Positions 23,063 to 31,459 of a stretch of 32,461 bases of DNA are shown piece by piece. Both the position numbers and the translations under genes were made by a program. The stretch spans positions 1 through 32,461 of the forward strand of contig CADAJF010000023.1 in the NCBI GenBank assembly GCA_902788175.1, in the 5' to 3' direction. The notes below the pieces were generated by a model, which did not search any database, was not told the origin of the DNA, and saw only the letters and a list, made by a program, of their open reading frames with translations. The stretch is from an uncultured Bacteroidia bacterium (GTDB taxonomy: Bacteria; Bacteroidota; Bacteroidia; Bacteroidales; UBA932). Positions within the stretch are counted from its first letter, which is position 1; the number at the start of each line of letters is the position of its first letter.

Positions 23063-24588
23063 TTGGTAATCAATTTGGGTTGGATGGATGCTCCGTCAAA
23101 ATCTACGGGGAAAGAGGCTCCTTCGGCCTGCAGGCGGGCTGTCATTTCGCTGAAAAGCCGCTGAAGGATGTCCGGATGGCGGGCCGATACCTCGTTTTCC
23201 TCATAGGGATCCTCATCCAGGTTAAACAATAGGGCATCCGGGCTTTCCGGGTGCTCGGGGTTGTAATAATAAATCAGCTTCCAGGGGCCGTTTCGATAGG
23301 TGGTGAAATAGCTTCCCCGGTGCCGATGCGGGAAATGGCAAAGGAAAACCTCCTCCCGGGAAGTGTCCACCTTGCCGGAGAGTATGGCGGAAAGGTCCTG
23401 TCCGTCTATGGTATGCTTATCCTCAATGGAGGTGCCGGTGAGTGCTGCCAGGGTGGGATAGATGTCCATGATGGTGCAAACCTGCCGGGAGACGCCGCCC
23501 TGCTTTACGGGGAAGGCCTTCTGGAAAGCGTTCCGCCCCGGAGCCGCCCAGCCGATGATACAGGGCACCCGCACGCCGCCCTCGAACTCCGTTCCCTTTT
23601 TTCCCCGAAGCGGGGCCGATGATGTCCAGCCCCTGGAAGGTCCCAGCGGCGCATCTGAGCCATTGTCTCCAAGGAAAATCACCAAGGTATTCTCCGCTAT
23701 GCCCAGTTGCCTGGCACGTTCCAGCAGATCTCCCAGCGACTTGTCCATCCCCTCCACCAGCGTCGCATAGCCTATGGCTGCGCGGTTTTTGCTGCTGTCA
23801 CGGTAATGTTCCTCGAAGCGAGGGTCCGCTTCAAAGGGATTGTGCACCGCATAATGGGACATGTAAAGGAAAAAAGGTTTCCCCGCTGCTACGCTTTGCT
23901 CCATCTGCGCCATGGCCTCCTGGGTAAGCGCCTCTGTCAGAAACGTTTCCGTTCCGAGGTAACGCTCCAGACCGGGAACTGCCCTAGAGCGCGTGCCACC
24001 CGTATGGCCATAGGCATTTTCGCCCAGGTAACTGCCGGGCTCTCCAATGGAACAGCCGGCAATGTTCACATCAAACCCCAGGTTCTCCGGATACTCTCCC
24101 TCACTCCCGAAGGGCCCAAGATGGGCCTTTCCCACATGGATGGTACGGTAACCGGCATCCTGCATCAGGCGGGGAAGGGTGTAGTCCGCTTGCCGAAGCC
24201 CCAGCCAGTTCCAGTTGTAAGGGCCATAGTCATCTCGGTTGTTCTCTTCGCTGCGGATCCAGTTGGTAACGCCGTGACGGGTGGCATTCTGCCCCGTAAG
24301 GAGGGAAGCGCGTGAAGGGGAACTAACGCTCTGGGCATAAAAAGAGGTAAAACGGGTGCCTGTCCTAGCCAGGCGCTCCATATTGGGCGTACGGTACCAC
24401 TCGTTCAGGGGGTGCCGCTCCAGCCGGCCGAAGCGGTCTGTCAGAAAAGGGACGGAGGTATCCAGGGGACCCATGTCGTCCACCAGAAAGAGGATTACAT
24501 TGGGCCGCTCCTTCCCCTGCCCCCAGGCCGAAACCGCCCCTGGAAGCAGCGCCGCAGCACAAAGGCTCCTCTTGATCAGCTTTTTCAT
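23059..24588 (-). CDS. Serine-type sulfatase
   Basis: A 509-residue exported sulfatase (signal MKKLIKRSLCAAALLPGAVS). It hydrolyses sulfate esters in the periplasm, likely on host or dietary glycans. The active-site motif SSPSRASLLTG (residues 89-99) has Ser at the formylglycine position, so it needs a radical-SAM anSME maturase. Metal ligands are near VDDMG (Asp37, Asp38), and FLGDNGSDAPLG lies further down. The tail YRNGPWKLIYYY and LFNLDEDPYEENEV is typical. ATG 24588 is chosen because any longer start runs into the tmRNA. Only 11 bp separate it from the 3' end of tmRNA. Which sulfated substrate it cuts cannot be told. Confidence 0.92.
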   Translation of the reverse strand: MKKLIKRSLCAAALLPGAVSAWGQGKERPNVILFLVDDMGPLDTSVPFLTDRFGRLERHPLNEWYRTPNMERLARTGTRFTSFYAQSVSSPSRASLLTGQNATRHGVTNWIRSEENNRDDYGPYNWNWLGLRQADYTLPRLMQDAGYRTIHVGKAHLGPFGSEGEYPENLGFDVNIAGCSIGEPGSYLGENAYGHTGGTRSRAVPGLERYLGTETFLTEALTQEAMAQMEQSVAAGKPFFLYMSHYAVHNPFEADPRFEEHYRDSSKNRAAIGYATLVEGMDKSLGDLLERARQLGIAENTLVIFLGDNGSDAPLGPSRGWTSSAPLRGKKGTEFEGGVRVPCIIGWAAPGRNAFQKAFPVKQGGVSRQVCTIMDIYPTLAALTGTSIEDKHTIDGQDLSAILSGKVDTSREEVFLCHFPHRHRGSYFTTYRNGPWKLIYYYNPEHPESPDALLFNLDEDPYEENEVSARHPDILQRLFSEMTARLQAEGASFPVDFDGASIQPKLITK

Positions 24589-24599
24589 GCCTGAATAGG

Positions 24600-24995
24600 T
24601 GGAGGTGAGCGGACTCGAACCGCTGTCCAAACGTCCTGCCAGGCGGCTTTCTACATGCTTATCCTTCCTTTGGTTTTCGAGGCAGCCCTGCCGGAAGGCG
24701 GGCGAAGCTACCCTTAGCTTTTGAGTCTTAGCCGGCTTTAAAAGCGTCTGCCGGAGCAGCCTCAAATGGATGATACCCCTTGATCGGCCCTTAAGAGGCG
24801 GAAGGTCCGAGGGATACTCGTCGGCCTCGCAGCCTTGGCGAGGCGGATTAAGCTAATTGCCTTGGGCGAATTAAGCAGCGAGTGCGTAGTTGTTGTTGGC
24901 AACTGATTTTTTGGAGTCTGAGATTTACGGGCAAGGCTCCCACGCCCGGCATGCTTACCGTCCAACACTGGCGCTGTCAAAACCAAAACACCCCC
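24600..24995 (-). ncRNA. ssrA: Transfer-messenger RNA
   Basis: Rescues stalled ribosomes. The 5' end GGGGGTGTTTTGGTTTTGAC (24995 leftward) and the 3' end (CACCTCC, 24607-24601, plus discriminator A at 24600) form the seven-base acceptor stem GGGGGTG/CACCTCC with one G·U. The T arm is GGTTCGAGTCC. The genome continues CC then T, so the 3' CCA is completed enzymatically. The tag frame is 24900-24871: codons GCC AAC AAC AAC TAC GCA CTC GCT GCT and stop TAA, giving ANNNYALAA. That ends in the LAA signal and matches the Bacteroidota pattern. A Bacteroidota promoter lies just upstream. Confidence 0.96.
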
Positions 24996-25013
24996 AAATG
25001 TTCAACGATGTTG

Positions 25014-25044
25014 CAAAAGTAAGCAAAAAAAAGGAAAAATCAAT
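25014..25044 (-). promoter_or_regulatory. Promoter of ssrA
   Basis: On the - strand, TACTTTTG (25021-25014) matches TAnnTTTG. ATTG (25044-25041) lies 19 bp upstream as the -33 element. A start near 25007 leaves a 12-nt leader for removal before the mature 5' end at 24995. The -33 element overlaps the stop of the NlpC/P60 gene. Confidence 0.7.
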
Positions 25045-25690
25045 GCCGGGGTGGCTCGTCCGGCAAGATACGCCGTGCGCCGATATAGCGCATCAGGTAA
25101 TAGGCCTGCGTAGATTCGCTTTCCATTACGCCTCCCGAAGTGGATGCATGGATAAAACGGAATGCGCCCCTTTCCTCGTCCACCGACACCACGATGCCTA
25201 CGTGGCCGATATTCCGTACACTGCCCCGCTTGCCAAAAAACACCAGATCCCCCTTCTGAAGATCTGCGTAGGAAGGGACTTCCCTTCCCTGCTGGAACTG
25301 CGCCCCGGAATACTGGGTAAGTTCATAGCCGAAGTGCTTGAATACATAACGCGTAAATCCCGAGCAGTCAAACTGTTTGGGGCCGGATGCCCCCAATTTG
25401 TAAGGAACGCCGGTAAAGGTTCGGGCATAGGCGATTACCTGGTCCGAGAGCTCTTTGGGCTCTTCTGCCGGGCTGGAGGAAGGCTGTTGCGCAGGAGCCT
25501 TGGGCGCCACCACGGAAGAAACGGTGTCTTTTCTGGCTGACGGGGGCTCCACATAGCCTATCTCACGTGTCTGGATCTCTTCCCACCCCGAGGCCGATGC
25601 CTGCTGAAAACTGCTCCCCTGCCGCAAACTGCCGCAAGAGAGAAAAAACAATAGCAGAAAAGCCGGAAATATCTTTCTCAAAATAATCAC
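25040..25690 (-). CDS. NlpC/P60 cell-wall hydrolase lipoprotein
   Basis: A 216-residue lipoprotein (FFLSC, Cys19) with an NlpC/P60 domain at 80-210. The catalytic triad is Cys109 (QFDCSGF), His163 (NIGHVGIVV) and His181 (RFIHAS). The family cleaves gamma-D-Glu-diaminopimelate bonds in peptidoglycan stem peptides. The linker (25-80) is Pro/Ser/Ala-rich. The start is GTG at 25690, because no ATG precedes the signal sequence. It overlaps the BACON gene's TGA (GTGA), which indicates coupling. Confidence 0.9.
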   Translation of the reverse strand: MIILRKIFPAFLLLFFLSCGSLRQGSSFQQASASGWEEIQTREIGYVEPPSARKDTVSSVVAPKAPAQQPSSSPAEEPKELSDQVIAYARTFTGVPYKLGASGPKQFDCSGFTRYVFKHFGYELTQYSGAQFQQGREVPSYADLQKGDLVFFGKRGSVRNIGHVGIVVSVDEERGAFRFIHASTSGGVMESESTQAYYLMRYIGARRILPDEPPRH

Positions 25691-26622
25691 TGCTTGATGA
25701 CGGCTTCGCGTCCCTGGGCATCTTCCAATACAATAAACGGGCCGTCAAGGGATTTAATTGTAGCTTTGACACTGCCCTGATAGGAAGGACGCTCAGGGTC
25801 CACATTCTGGATGATGGTGGCCACAACTGATGTTCCGCGCTCTATGGCGCCTTCAATTTTGTAGCGCACCTGGATGAGCCGGTTGCCGGCAGGTTCAATC
25901 AGGGCGAAAATTTTCTCGGAGGCGTGATCCTGCTCCCTTACAAGCAGCTGCATCTTTTGCGGCTCATAGGTCCAGCCAAGTCCCGCCAGGCCGTAAAACC
26001 CCGGCGTCACAGCATATTTGACGGACATGGCCTGCGTCACGGTCAGGGTTTGGCGCAAATCCTTCCAGCGGAAATAAAGTGTAGCCTGGCGGATATCGCT
26101 GTTCGGGTTAGGGTCTACCAGAAAAGCCAACTGCTTCTGCGTGACGGCCTTGGTCTGGTCCCGGCGAATCCAGGAGGCGCCGACGTCAACATCAGGCTCT
26201 CCGTTGCTGGTTAATTGAACGGTGAAAGAGCCTCCTTCTGCAGGAAGGATATCTTCTCCCCCTGCGACAGTCAGCACCGGGGGAACGCCACTTTGCGTAA
26301 TGACGAAACTCTCCTCCTTCTGACCGGAGGTTATCACTACAAGCCCTTGCCGCTTCTCGGTGTCTTCGTTGGGGGTAATCTCAAAAATCAGCTGATAATC
26401 TGTCACGGCTTTGGTCTTGACGGGGATAATCCACTCCTTCCCTTCCCGGACTGAAGCAACAAAATCCATATTGGTGCTTACCTGCACGCTGAAACTACCT
26501 CCTTCAGGGGGGAAAGCCGGCTGGGAGGCCGATACCTTGAAAACATCCTGCTCCTTTTCCTTTTCTTTGCAGGAGATGCTCATCAGGCCAGCCAAAACTG
26601 CGAGTACAAGTACCTTTTTCAT
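25687..26622 (-). CDS. Lipoprotein with two BACON domains
   Basis: A 311-residue surface lipoprotein (MKKVLVLAVLAGLMSISC, Cys18). Two tandem BACON domains run about 29-113 (FPPEGGSFSVQVSTNMDF and QGLVVITSGQKEESFVITQSG) and 117-200 (LPAEGGSFTVQLTSNGEPDV and ATLYFRWKDLRQTLTVTQA). BACON domains are common in Bacteroidota carbohydrate- or protein-targeting surface proteins. The C-terminal 110 residues are beta-rich and unidentified (GFYGLAGLGWTYEP). Only 4 bp separate it from the M6 protease upstream, suggesting that it supports or inhibits that enzyme, though this is inference. Confidence 0.82.
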   Translation of the reverse strand: MKKVLVLAVLAGLMSISCKEKEKEQDVFKVSASQPAFPPEGGSFSVQVSTNMDFVASVREGKEWIIPVKTKAVTDYQLIFEITPNEDTEKRQGLVVITSGQKEESFVITQSGVPPVLTVAGGEDILPAEGGSFTVQLTSNGEPDVDVGASWIRRDQTKAVTQKQLAFLVDPNPNSDIRQATLYFRWKDLRQTLTVTQAMSVKYAVTPGFYGLAGLGWTYEPQKMQLLVREQDHASEKIFALIEPAGNRLIQVRYKIEGAIERGTSVVATIIQNVDPERPSYQGSVKATIKSLDGPFIVLEDAQGREAVIKQ

Positions 26623-26626
26623 ACGC

Positions 26627-29254
26627 TTAACGGACTATTATTTGAGTTTCCATCTGGTCCTTCTTTCCGTCATTGTATTGCAGGCGGACCATAATCACGT
26701 GATGCCCGGCCGAAAGACTTATGCTTTCCCCTTCTACGGGAAATCCGTCGTAGAACCATTTTATCTCCCGGGGTTTTTCGGAGGGACTTGTAAGCAGGAC
26801 CAACGGCAATGTTTCTCCGCTTCTAAGCTCCCTGGAAGGAATTTCTATATAACTGATGCCCAAGTCTTTGAGGCTTGTCCCCTCGTCCAGGCGATAGGGT
26901 TCTTCCACAGAGAAACTGATCAGGGCGTTACCCATTCCCCAGTCCCAGTCATAGTTCACGTCCGCCCATTTTCCAGTCTCCGGGGGCGCAGTGGTGGAAA
27001 AGCCCGAATACAGGCAGAGACCGCCTTCCTGCGGCTCATCGGAGTCTGCCGTTATCGGGTATTGGCTGTTAGACTTGCGAATCATGTACCCGACATACAG
27101 GTCTTCTCCTTCCGGTACCAGGATGCCGGCCGAAGAGATGTCCACCTTATTGGCTGGACTATTGGCATACACACTGGTATTGACACTGCTTACGCGACGT
27201 GCGAGCACCCTCTCACGTGTGCCGTAATCCACAAAAACCCATACCTCCTCCCCGGAAGCCGTAGTACTGAATGAAATACTCTTGATAAGACCTCCTGCAT
27301 ATTGTTTCAACTCCTGGGCACCGAAGCGTACGGCAACACTGTAGTCCTCAGTATTTTTTACAGCAAAACGCTTGAAATAAGTGAGCGGGAAACGGGCCTT
27401 GGTGAAACCTGCTTCAGTGCCGCCCTGGAGAACAGGTTCGGCTTGAATGAACTTGCTCACGGACCAGCCCTGCTCTTCTGTATGGTAAGGGTGATATCCG
27501 CTGGCAAAGACAGACAGGAGCATGCGCGTCGGAAAATCTTCCTCAAGGGGGATCTTAAAACGCCCATTCGCATCTGTGAGGGTCTCATACCTGGCCTGAG
27601 AGCGGGCGGCGCTTAGGGAGAGTGCGCGCTTTCTGGAACTGCCGGAGGGTTCGACCTGGCTGACCAGCACCACTGCATTTTTCAGGGCAGCCCCTGTCTG
27701 GGCATCCACGACGCTGCCTGTAACACTTCTGCTGCCCTTGGCAAGCTGGAAGGAGGCCTGCCCATTCGAATATGCTATATTCTTGAGGCAGAATGGATTA
27801 CTACCGTCCCATGCCATGAGTTCATAGTCTTTGACCTCATAGCTGACCTCGTACCCCTTGTTCTTGGGGAATACCCACAGACTCCAGAAACTGTTCCTGG
27901 ATTTGGCATCGTCCATCGCATACCTGTTGTAGGGGCGGATGGAGGGGTCGGGAATAAGGATATAGGCGCATGGATGCTCAGCGTACTCGTTGATGCCGCC
28001 ACCGGAATCCCAGCGCTGGGCGGCCGTATAACCCGCTACCCGGTTCTGCGAGCGGTCAATGTGATAAATAATCATACCGGCGGGGAGCGGCTTGTCCCAG
28101 CGGGCCCCGTCCCTCACTTCCGGAAGGAAGAACTCCCCTTCGTTCATGGTGGGAATATACTGAAGGACTGGGTTTGAAAGGTCGCTGATCTGGATATCCG
28201 GGGAAACGGTAAGTTCTTTTACTTCAGTGATATAGCCCAGCAGATAGCGCTCGTAGGTGCTGAGTCTTGCTGGAACACAACCGCTTGAATTGTGATTGCC
28301 GCCAGCCATCAGGTTCCAGGAAGCGGGATGAAATGCCTGGCCGTTTTCCTCGTAGTCTGTATCATAGAGGTCCGGAAGCCCCAGCACATGGCCGAATTCA
28401 TGGCAAAAAGTGCCTATTCCCTGGAGTTTCTTTCCTGAGCCGCCCTGTAGTTCGGAAGAGCAGGCATACGCGCCGATACGGACACCGTCGAAACGGTCGG
28501 AGGAATAAACGCCCCAGGCATGTGGCCAGATAGTGTCGCTGCCGCCGCCGTTGGACTGTGCATAACCGGGGTAAAACATATAAACGCTGTCCATGTATCC
28601 GTCCCCGTCGATGTCGTAGCGGGAAAAGTCCACCTCGTCATCCATCTTGGCAATTGCTTCGCGCACCATGGTACGGGCCATATAGTAGTGGTGGTCGTCT
28701 TTTTCCGGATCACCGCCTTCAGGCCACTCGTTGTGCTTGCGCTCAAGGGTAATGGGCCCCAAAACGTCAAACTGGGGCTCGAACTGGCCGTAAGAGGCAT
28801 CCAGATAATAGTCCCGTGCCGAGCCTACGCTCCCCCCGTCGGCAAAACCTTCCTCATTGAGGGCGCGGGAAAAATAATCTGCCGCCCCATCCTGGAACTT
28901 CTGGTCCGACCATTCTACCAGTATCACCAGGAAATGGCGCTGTCCAAAGCCCAGGGGCTCTTTTCTGCGCGCCATCATGGCATCCCGTTCCTGGCGGCGG
29001 GAAGCGGCGCTGCTGCGCATGGCCCTGCTGGGGCCTGAAGTGCTGACAGGCCTCCACCATCCATCGGCAGTCTGGCGGTACATCTTGCGCCCGTCCAGAC
29101 TGGTATACCAGCTGCAGAATTCGTCACCATTCAGGCGAAGGGTGATGATGCTGCCGTCCGGCTGCCGCATGGTAACGGGATGGGGCGTAGCCACTTCTGC
29201 CCGGAGGGCTGCAGCCCATAGCAGCAACAAAATGAACAATAAGCTTCTTTTCAT
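26627..29254 (-). CDS. Secreted M6-family metalloprotease
   Basis: An 875-residue exported peptidase of the immune-inhibitor-A (M6) type. The signal peptide is MKRSLLFILLLLWAAALRAE. The catalytic zinc motif HEFGHVLGLPD starts at His285. A calcium-like loop DIDGDGYMDS (214-223) precedes it. PASWNLMAGGNHNSSGC and the ARLSTYERYLLGY helix are typical of M6. A carboxypeptidase-regulatory-like domain begins near GSVVDAQTGAALKNAVVLVS (about 517), and further beta domains reach the C-terminus. The last residues YNDGKKDQMETQIIVR do not look like a type IX sorting signal. It probably degrades extracellular proteins. It lies 5 bp downstream of the DUF721 gene. Confidence 0.88.
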   Translation of the reverse strand: MKRSLLFILLLLWAAALRAEVATPHPVTMRQPDGSIITLRLNGDEFCSWYTSLDGRKMYRQTADGWWRPVSTSGPSRAMRSSAASRRQERDAMMARRKEPLGFGQRHFLVILVEWSDQKFQDGAADYFSRALNEEGFADGGSVGSARDYYLDASYGQFEPQFDVLGPITLERKHNEWPEGGDPEKDDHHYYMARTMVREAIAKMDDEVDFSRYDIDGDGYMDSVYMFYPGYAQSNGGGSDTIWPHAWGVYSSDRFDGVRIGAYACSSELQGGSGKKLQGIGTFCHEFGHVLGLPDLYDTDYEENGQAFHPASWNLMAGGNHNSSGCVPARLSTYERYLLGYITEVKELTVSPDIQISDLSNPVLQYIPTMNEGEFFLPEVRDGARWDKPLPAGMIIYHIDRSQNRVAGYTAAQRWDSGGGINEYAEHPCAYILIPDPSIRPYNRYAMDDAKSRNSFWSLWVFPKNKGYEVSYEVKDYELMAWDGSNPFCLKNIAYSNGQASFQLAKGSRSVTGSVVDAQTGAALKNAVVLVSQVEPSGSSRKRALSLSAARSQARYETLTDANGRFKIPLEEDFPTRMLLSVFASGYHPYHTEEQGWSVSKFIQAEPVLQGGTEAGFTKARFPLTYFKRFAVKNTEDYSVAVRFGAQELKQYAGGLIKSISFSTTASGEEVWVFVDYGTRERVLARRVSSVNTSVYANSPANKVDISSAGILVPEGEDLYVGYMIRKSNSQYPITADSDEPQEGGLCLYSGFSTTAPPETGKWADVNYDWDWGMGNALISFSVEEPYRLDEGTSLKDLGISYIEIPSRELRSGETLPLVLLTSPSEKPREIKWFYDGFPVEGESISLSAGHHVIMVRLQYNDGKKDQMETQIIVR

Positions 29255-29259
29255 AACAA

Positions 29260-29592
29260 CTACTTCAGTATCAGTTCCTGAATGAAGCCGGAGCCATCTT
29301 CCTGCTCTGCGCAGAAAAGCTCGTCTTCCTTCAGGAAAGCATTCATCTTTTCCACCAGGGCATCCCGCTGGAAATAGAGTTGATTCCGAATCACGGAGGA
29401 ATTGATGGTAATGTACAGCTTCCCGCTGCGGTAGAAACGCTTGAGCGTAAACTGGGCAGCGCCGGAGCAGCTGTCCCAGGCGGCGAAAACGCGCTGGGTA
29501 TTGAGCCCGGCCGTAAGTTTGAGACGGTGAATGAGCTCTTTGACAAGCTGGTCCATGCCAACGGCTTCTTTCCTATGGATTCTTACCGCCAT
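29260..29592 (-). CDS. DUF721 (DciA-like) protein
   Basis: A 110-residue protein of the DUF721 type, related to DciA, a loader of replicative helicase in bacteria without DnaC. The conserved pattern is VFAAWDSCSGAAQFTLKRFY then GKLYITINSSVIRNQLYFQR, ending NAFLKEDELF. It starts 1 bp after the recF stop. The recF-DUF721 pair occurs in many Bacteroidota and fits a replication/repair role. Confidence 0.75.
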   Translation of the reverse strand: MAVRIHRKEAVGMDQLVKELIHRLKLTAGLNTQRVFAAWDSCSGAAQFTLKRFYRSGKLYITINSSVIRNQLYFQRDALVEKMNAFLKEDELFCAEQEDGSGFIQELILK

Positions 29593-29593
29593 T

Positions 29594-30691
29594 CTATTCT
29601 ACCCGAGTAAAAATACCGGCCGAAGCTGAATAATAGGCGCGGTCCTGCGTTATACGGTCCACGATGCCGGAAAGGCGCGTAGCGTCCGTATCCGTCAGGA
29701 AAATCTGGCCGAAGTCTGCCCCGGCCACCATGGAAATGAGGTTGGAGATGCGGCGAAGGTCCAGTTTGTCGAAGATGTCGTCCAGCAGGAGCATGGGAGC
29801 ATAGCCATAGGCGCGCTTCATGATTTCATACTGGGCGAATTTTAGGGCTACCAGGAAGGATTTCTGCTGCCCCTGTGAACCGGCCCTGCGGATGGGATGG
29901 CCGTTCATGGTAAAGAGAAAGTCGTCCCGCTGGATGCCGGAGCTGGTGTAGCGGAGCCTTAAGTCTTGCTCCAAGTGTCTTTCAAAAATATCTGACAAAG
30001 AGCTATTTGACAATTCCGATTTATACTCTATAGAAACGGATTCCCCGCCGCCGGAAATGAGGCGGTAATACTCCGCTACCACGGGTTGCAGATCTGCAGC
30101 CAGGCGGGCACGGGCCTCATGGACGGGAGCAGCGAAGGTTTCCATCCGCTGGTCTATGACAGCGAGAAGGGACCTGTCCGGGGATGCCTCTTTGAGTATC
30201 TTGTTGCGCTGGGAAAGGAGCCTTGTATAGGACTGCACGGCCGCAAGGTACTCCCCCTGCATCTGGGAAAGGACGGCATTGGCAAAGCGGCGGCGGTCTT
30301 CCCCTGACTCACTGACCAGGGCAATATCTCCGGGAGAAACCATCACCAGCGGCAGCGTGCCGATATGCTCTCCCATGCGGCTGTAGGGTTTGTCGTCCCG
30401 GATGAGCTTTTTCCCTTCGCGGCTGACTTTGAGGGCGAAACGTGACTCCAGGCCGTTTTCCATGCCGTAAGTGCCCCCCAGGGTAAAACCTTCCGTCCCA
30501 TAACGGAATTGGGCCGAATCCGGGACTGCAAAGGCGCTTTTGGTCATGGAAAGGTAATAGATGGCGTCCAGCAGGTTGGTCTTCCCTTCCCCGTTGTTTC
30601 CGCTGATGCAGTTGACATTGGGGCTGAAGGAAAGCTCCTGGAAGGCAATGTTCCTGAAATCCTGTACTACTATCTTCTTCAAAAAAGGCAT
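29594..30691 (-). CDS. recF: DNA replication and repair protein RecF
   Basis: An SMC-like ATPase that loads RecA at gaps with RecO and RecR. It is 365 residues from ATG 30691 (MPFLKKIVVQDFRNI). The Walker A motif is GNNGEGKT (31-38). The signature is GSQGQQKSFLVALKFAQYE and Walker B is LLLDDIFDKLD. The ATG at 30712 is rejected because the -7 box (30715-30722) puts the transcript start near 30708. It is the first gene of the long - strand run down to 21767. It overlaps the DUF721 region by context only, with a 1-bp gap. Confidence 0.95.
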   Translation of the reverse strand: MPFLKKIVVQDFRNIAFQELSFSPNVNCISGNNGEGKTNLLDAIYYLSMTKSAFAVPDSAQFRYGTEGFTLGGTYGMENGLESRFALKVSREGKKLIRDDKPYSRMGEHIGTLPLVMVSPGDIALVSESGEDRRRFANAVLSQMQGEYLAAVQSYTRLLSQRNKILKEASPDRSLLAVIDQRMETFAAPVHEARARLAADLQPVVAEYYRLISGGGESVSIEYKSELSNSSLSDIFERHLEQDLRLRYTSSGIQRDDFLFTMNGHPIRRAGSQGQQKSFLVALKFAQYEIMKRAYGYAPMLLLDDIFDKLDLRRISNLISMVAGADFGQIFLTDTDATRLSGIVDRITQDRAYYSASAGIFTRVE

Positions 30692-30710
30692 GGGCAAGCG
30701 CGCTGAATAC

Positions 30711-30742
30711 ATTGCAAATATATAATATTTTTTGTAAATTTG
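30711..30742 (+). promoter_or_regulatory. Promoter of the TPR-yebC unit
   Basis: TAAATTTG (30735-30742) is an exact TAnnTTTG. ATTG (30711-30714) lies 20 bp upstream as the -33 element. A start near 30749 gives a 28-nt leader to the ATG at 30777. Confidence 0.65.
30715..30722 (-). promoter_or_regulatory. -7 box of recF
   Basis: On the - strand the sequence reads TATATTTG, an exact TAnnTTTG. The start is expected near 30708, upstream of the recF ATG at 30691. No -33 element is visible at the usual spacing. It is embedded in the spacer of the divergent TPR promoter, so the two cannot easily be used at once. Confidence 0.55.
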
Positions 30743-30776
30743 CGGGCTCAAATGCAGAATAAAAACAATAGATATT

Positions 30777-31457
30777 ATGGCAAAAGTTACCAAAACCAAG
30801 GAAGAAGTGCGTCAGCAGAACGTTGCTGAGGCCGTTTCCAAAACCGAAGCATTTTTCAAGGAGTATGGCAAAATCCTTTACGGTATTGTCATCGGCATCC
30901 TCCTCATCGCCCTGGCCATCCTGGCCTATAACCGCTTTATCCTGCAGCCCAAGAAGCAGCAGGCCCTTGAGCAGATGGTTAAGGCGGAACAGTGGTTCGA
31001 AGGCGGCGAATATGAGCTGGCCCTCAACGGAGACGACAATTACCCCGGCCTCCTGAATGTGATTGACCAGTATGGTTCCAAGGCTCCCAAGGCTGCCAAC
31101 ATGTATGCCGGCGTAGCTCTTCTCCGCACCGGAGAGTATGAGCAGGCCCTCAAGTACCTCAAGCAGTACAAGGGTACGGATCCCATCATGATGGCCCGCT
31201 GCCTCTCCTGCATCGGCGACTGCTACGTAGAGCTCCAGGACTACACCACCGCTGTGGACTGGTTCACCAAGGCCGCCAAGACCACGGACAATGCCTTTGC
31301 CGCCGCTTATCTCCTCAAGGCCGGTATCGCCGCAGAAGCTGCCGGAGACAATGCCAAGGCTCTCTCCTTCTATGAGCAGATCAAGGACCAGTGGGCCAGC
31401 GCCCCGGAGGCCATGGAGATTGACAAATACATCAGCCGTATCCAAACTGCCAAGTAA
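30777..31457 (+). CDS. TPR protein with N-terminal membrane helix
   Basis: A 226-residue protein with a single TM helix (about 32-51, KILYGIVIGILLIALAILAY), preceded by a charged cytoplasmic head (MAKVTKTKEEVRQQN), so the tail faces the periplasm. TPR-like helical pairs follow: AANMYAGVALLRTGEYEQAL, CIGDCYVELQDYTTAVDWF and AAYLLKAGIAAEAAGDNAKAL. The layout resembles YfgM-type periplasmic TPR adaptors. The partner is unknown. yebC starts 2 bp after it, so they form one unit. Confidence 0.82.
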   Translation: MAKVTKTKEEVRQQNVAEAVSKTEAFFKEYGKILYGIVIGILLIALAILAYNRFILQPKKQQALEQMVKAEQWFEGGEYELALNGDDNYPGLLNVIDQYGSKAPKAANMYAGVALLRTGEYEQALKYLKQYKGTDPIMMARCLSCIGDCYVELQDYTTAVDWFTKAAKTTDNAFAAAYLLKAGIAAEAAGDNAKALSFYEQIKDQWASAPEAMEIDKYISRIQTAK

Positions 31458-31459
31458 CC

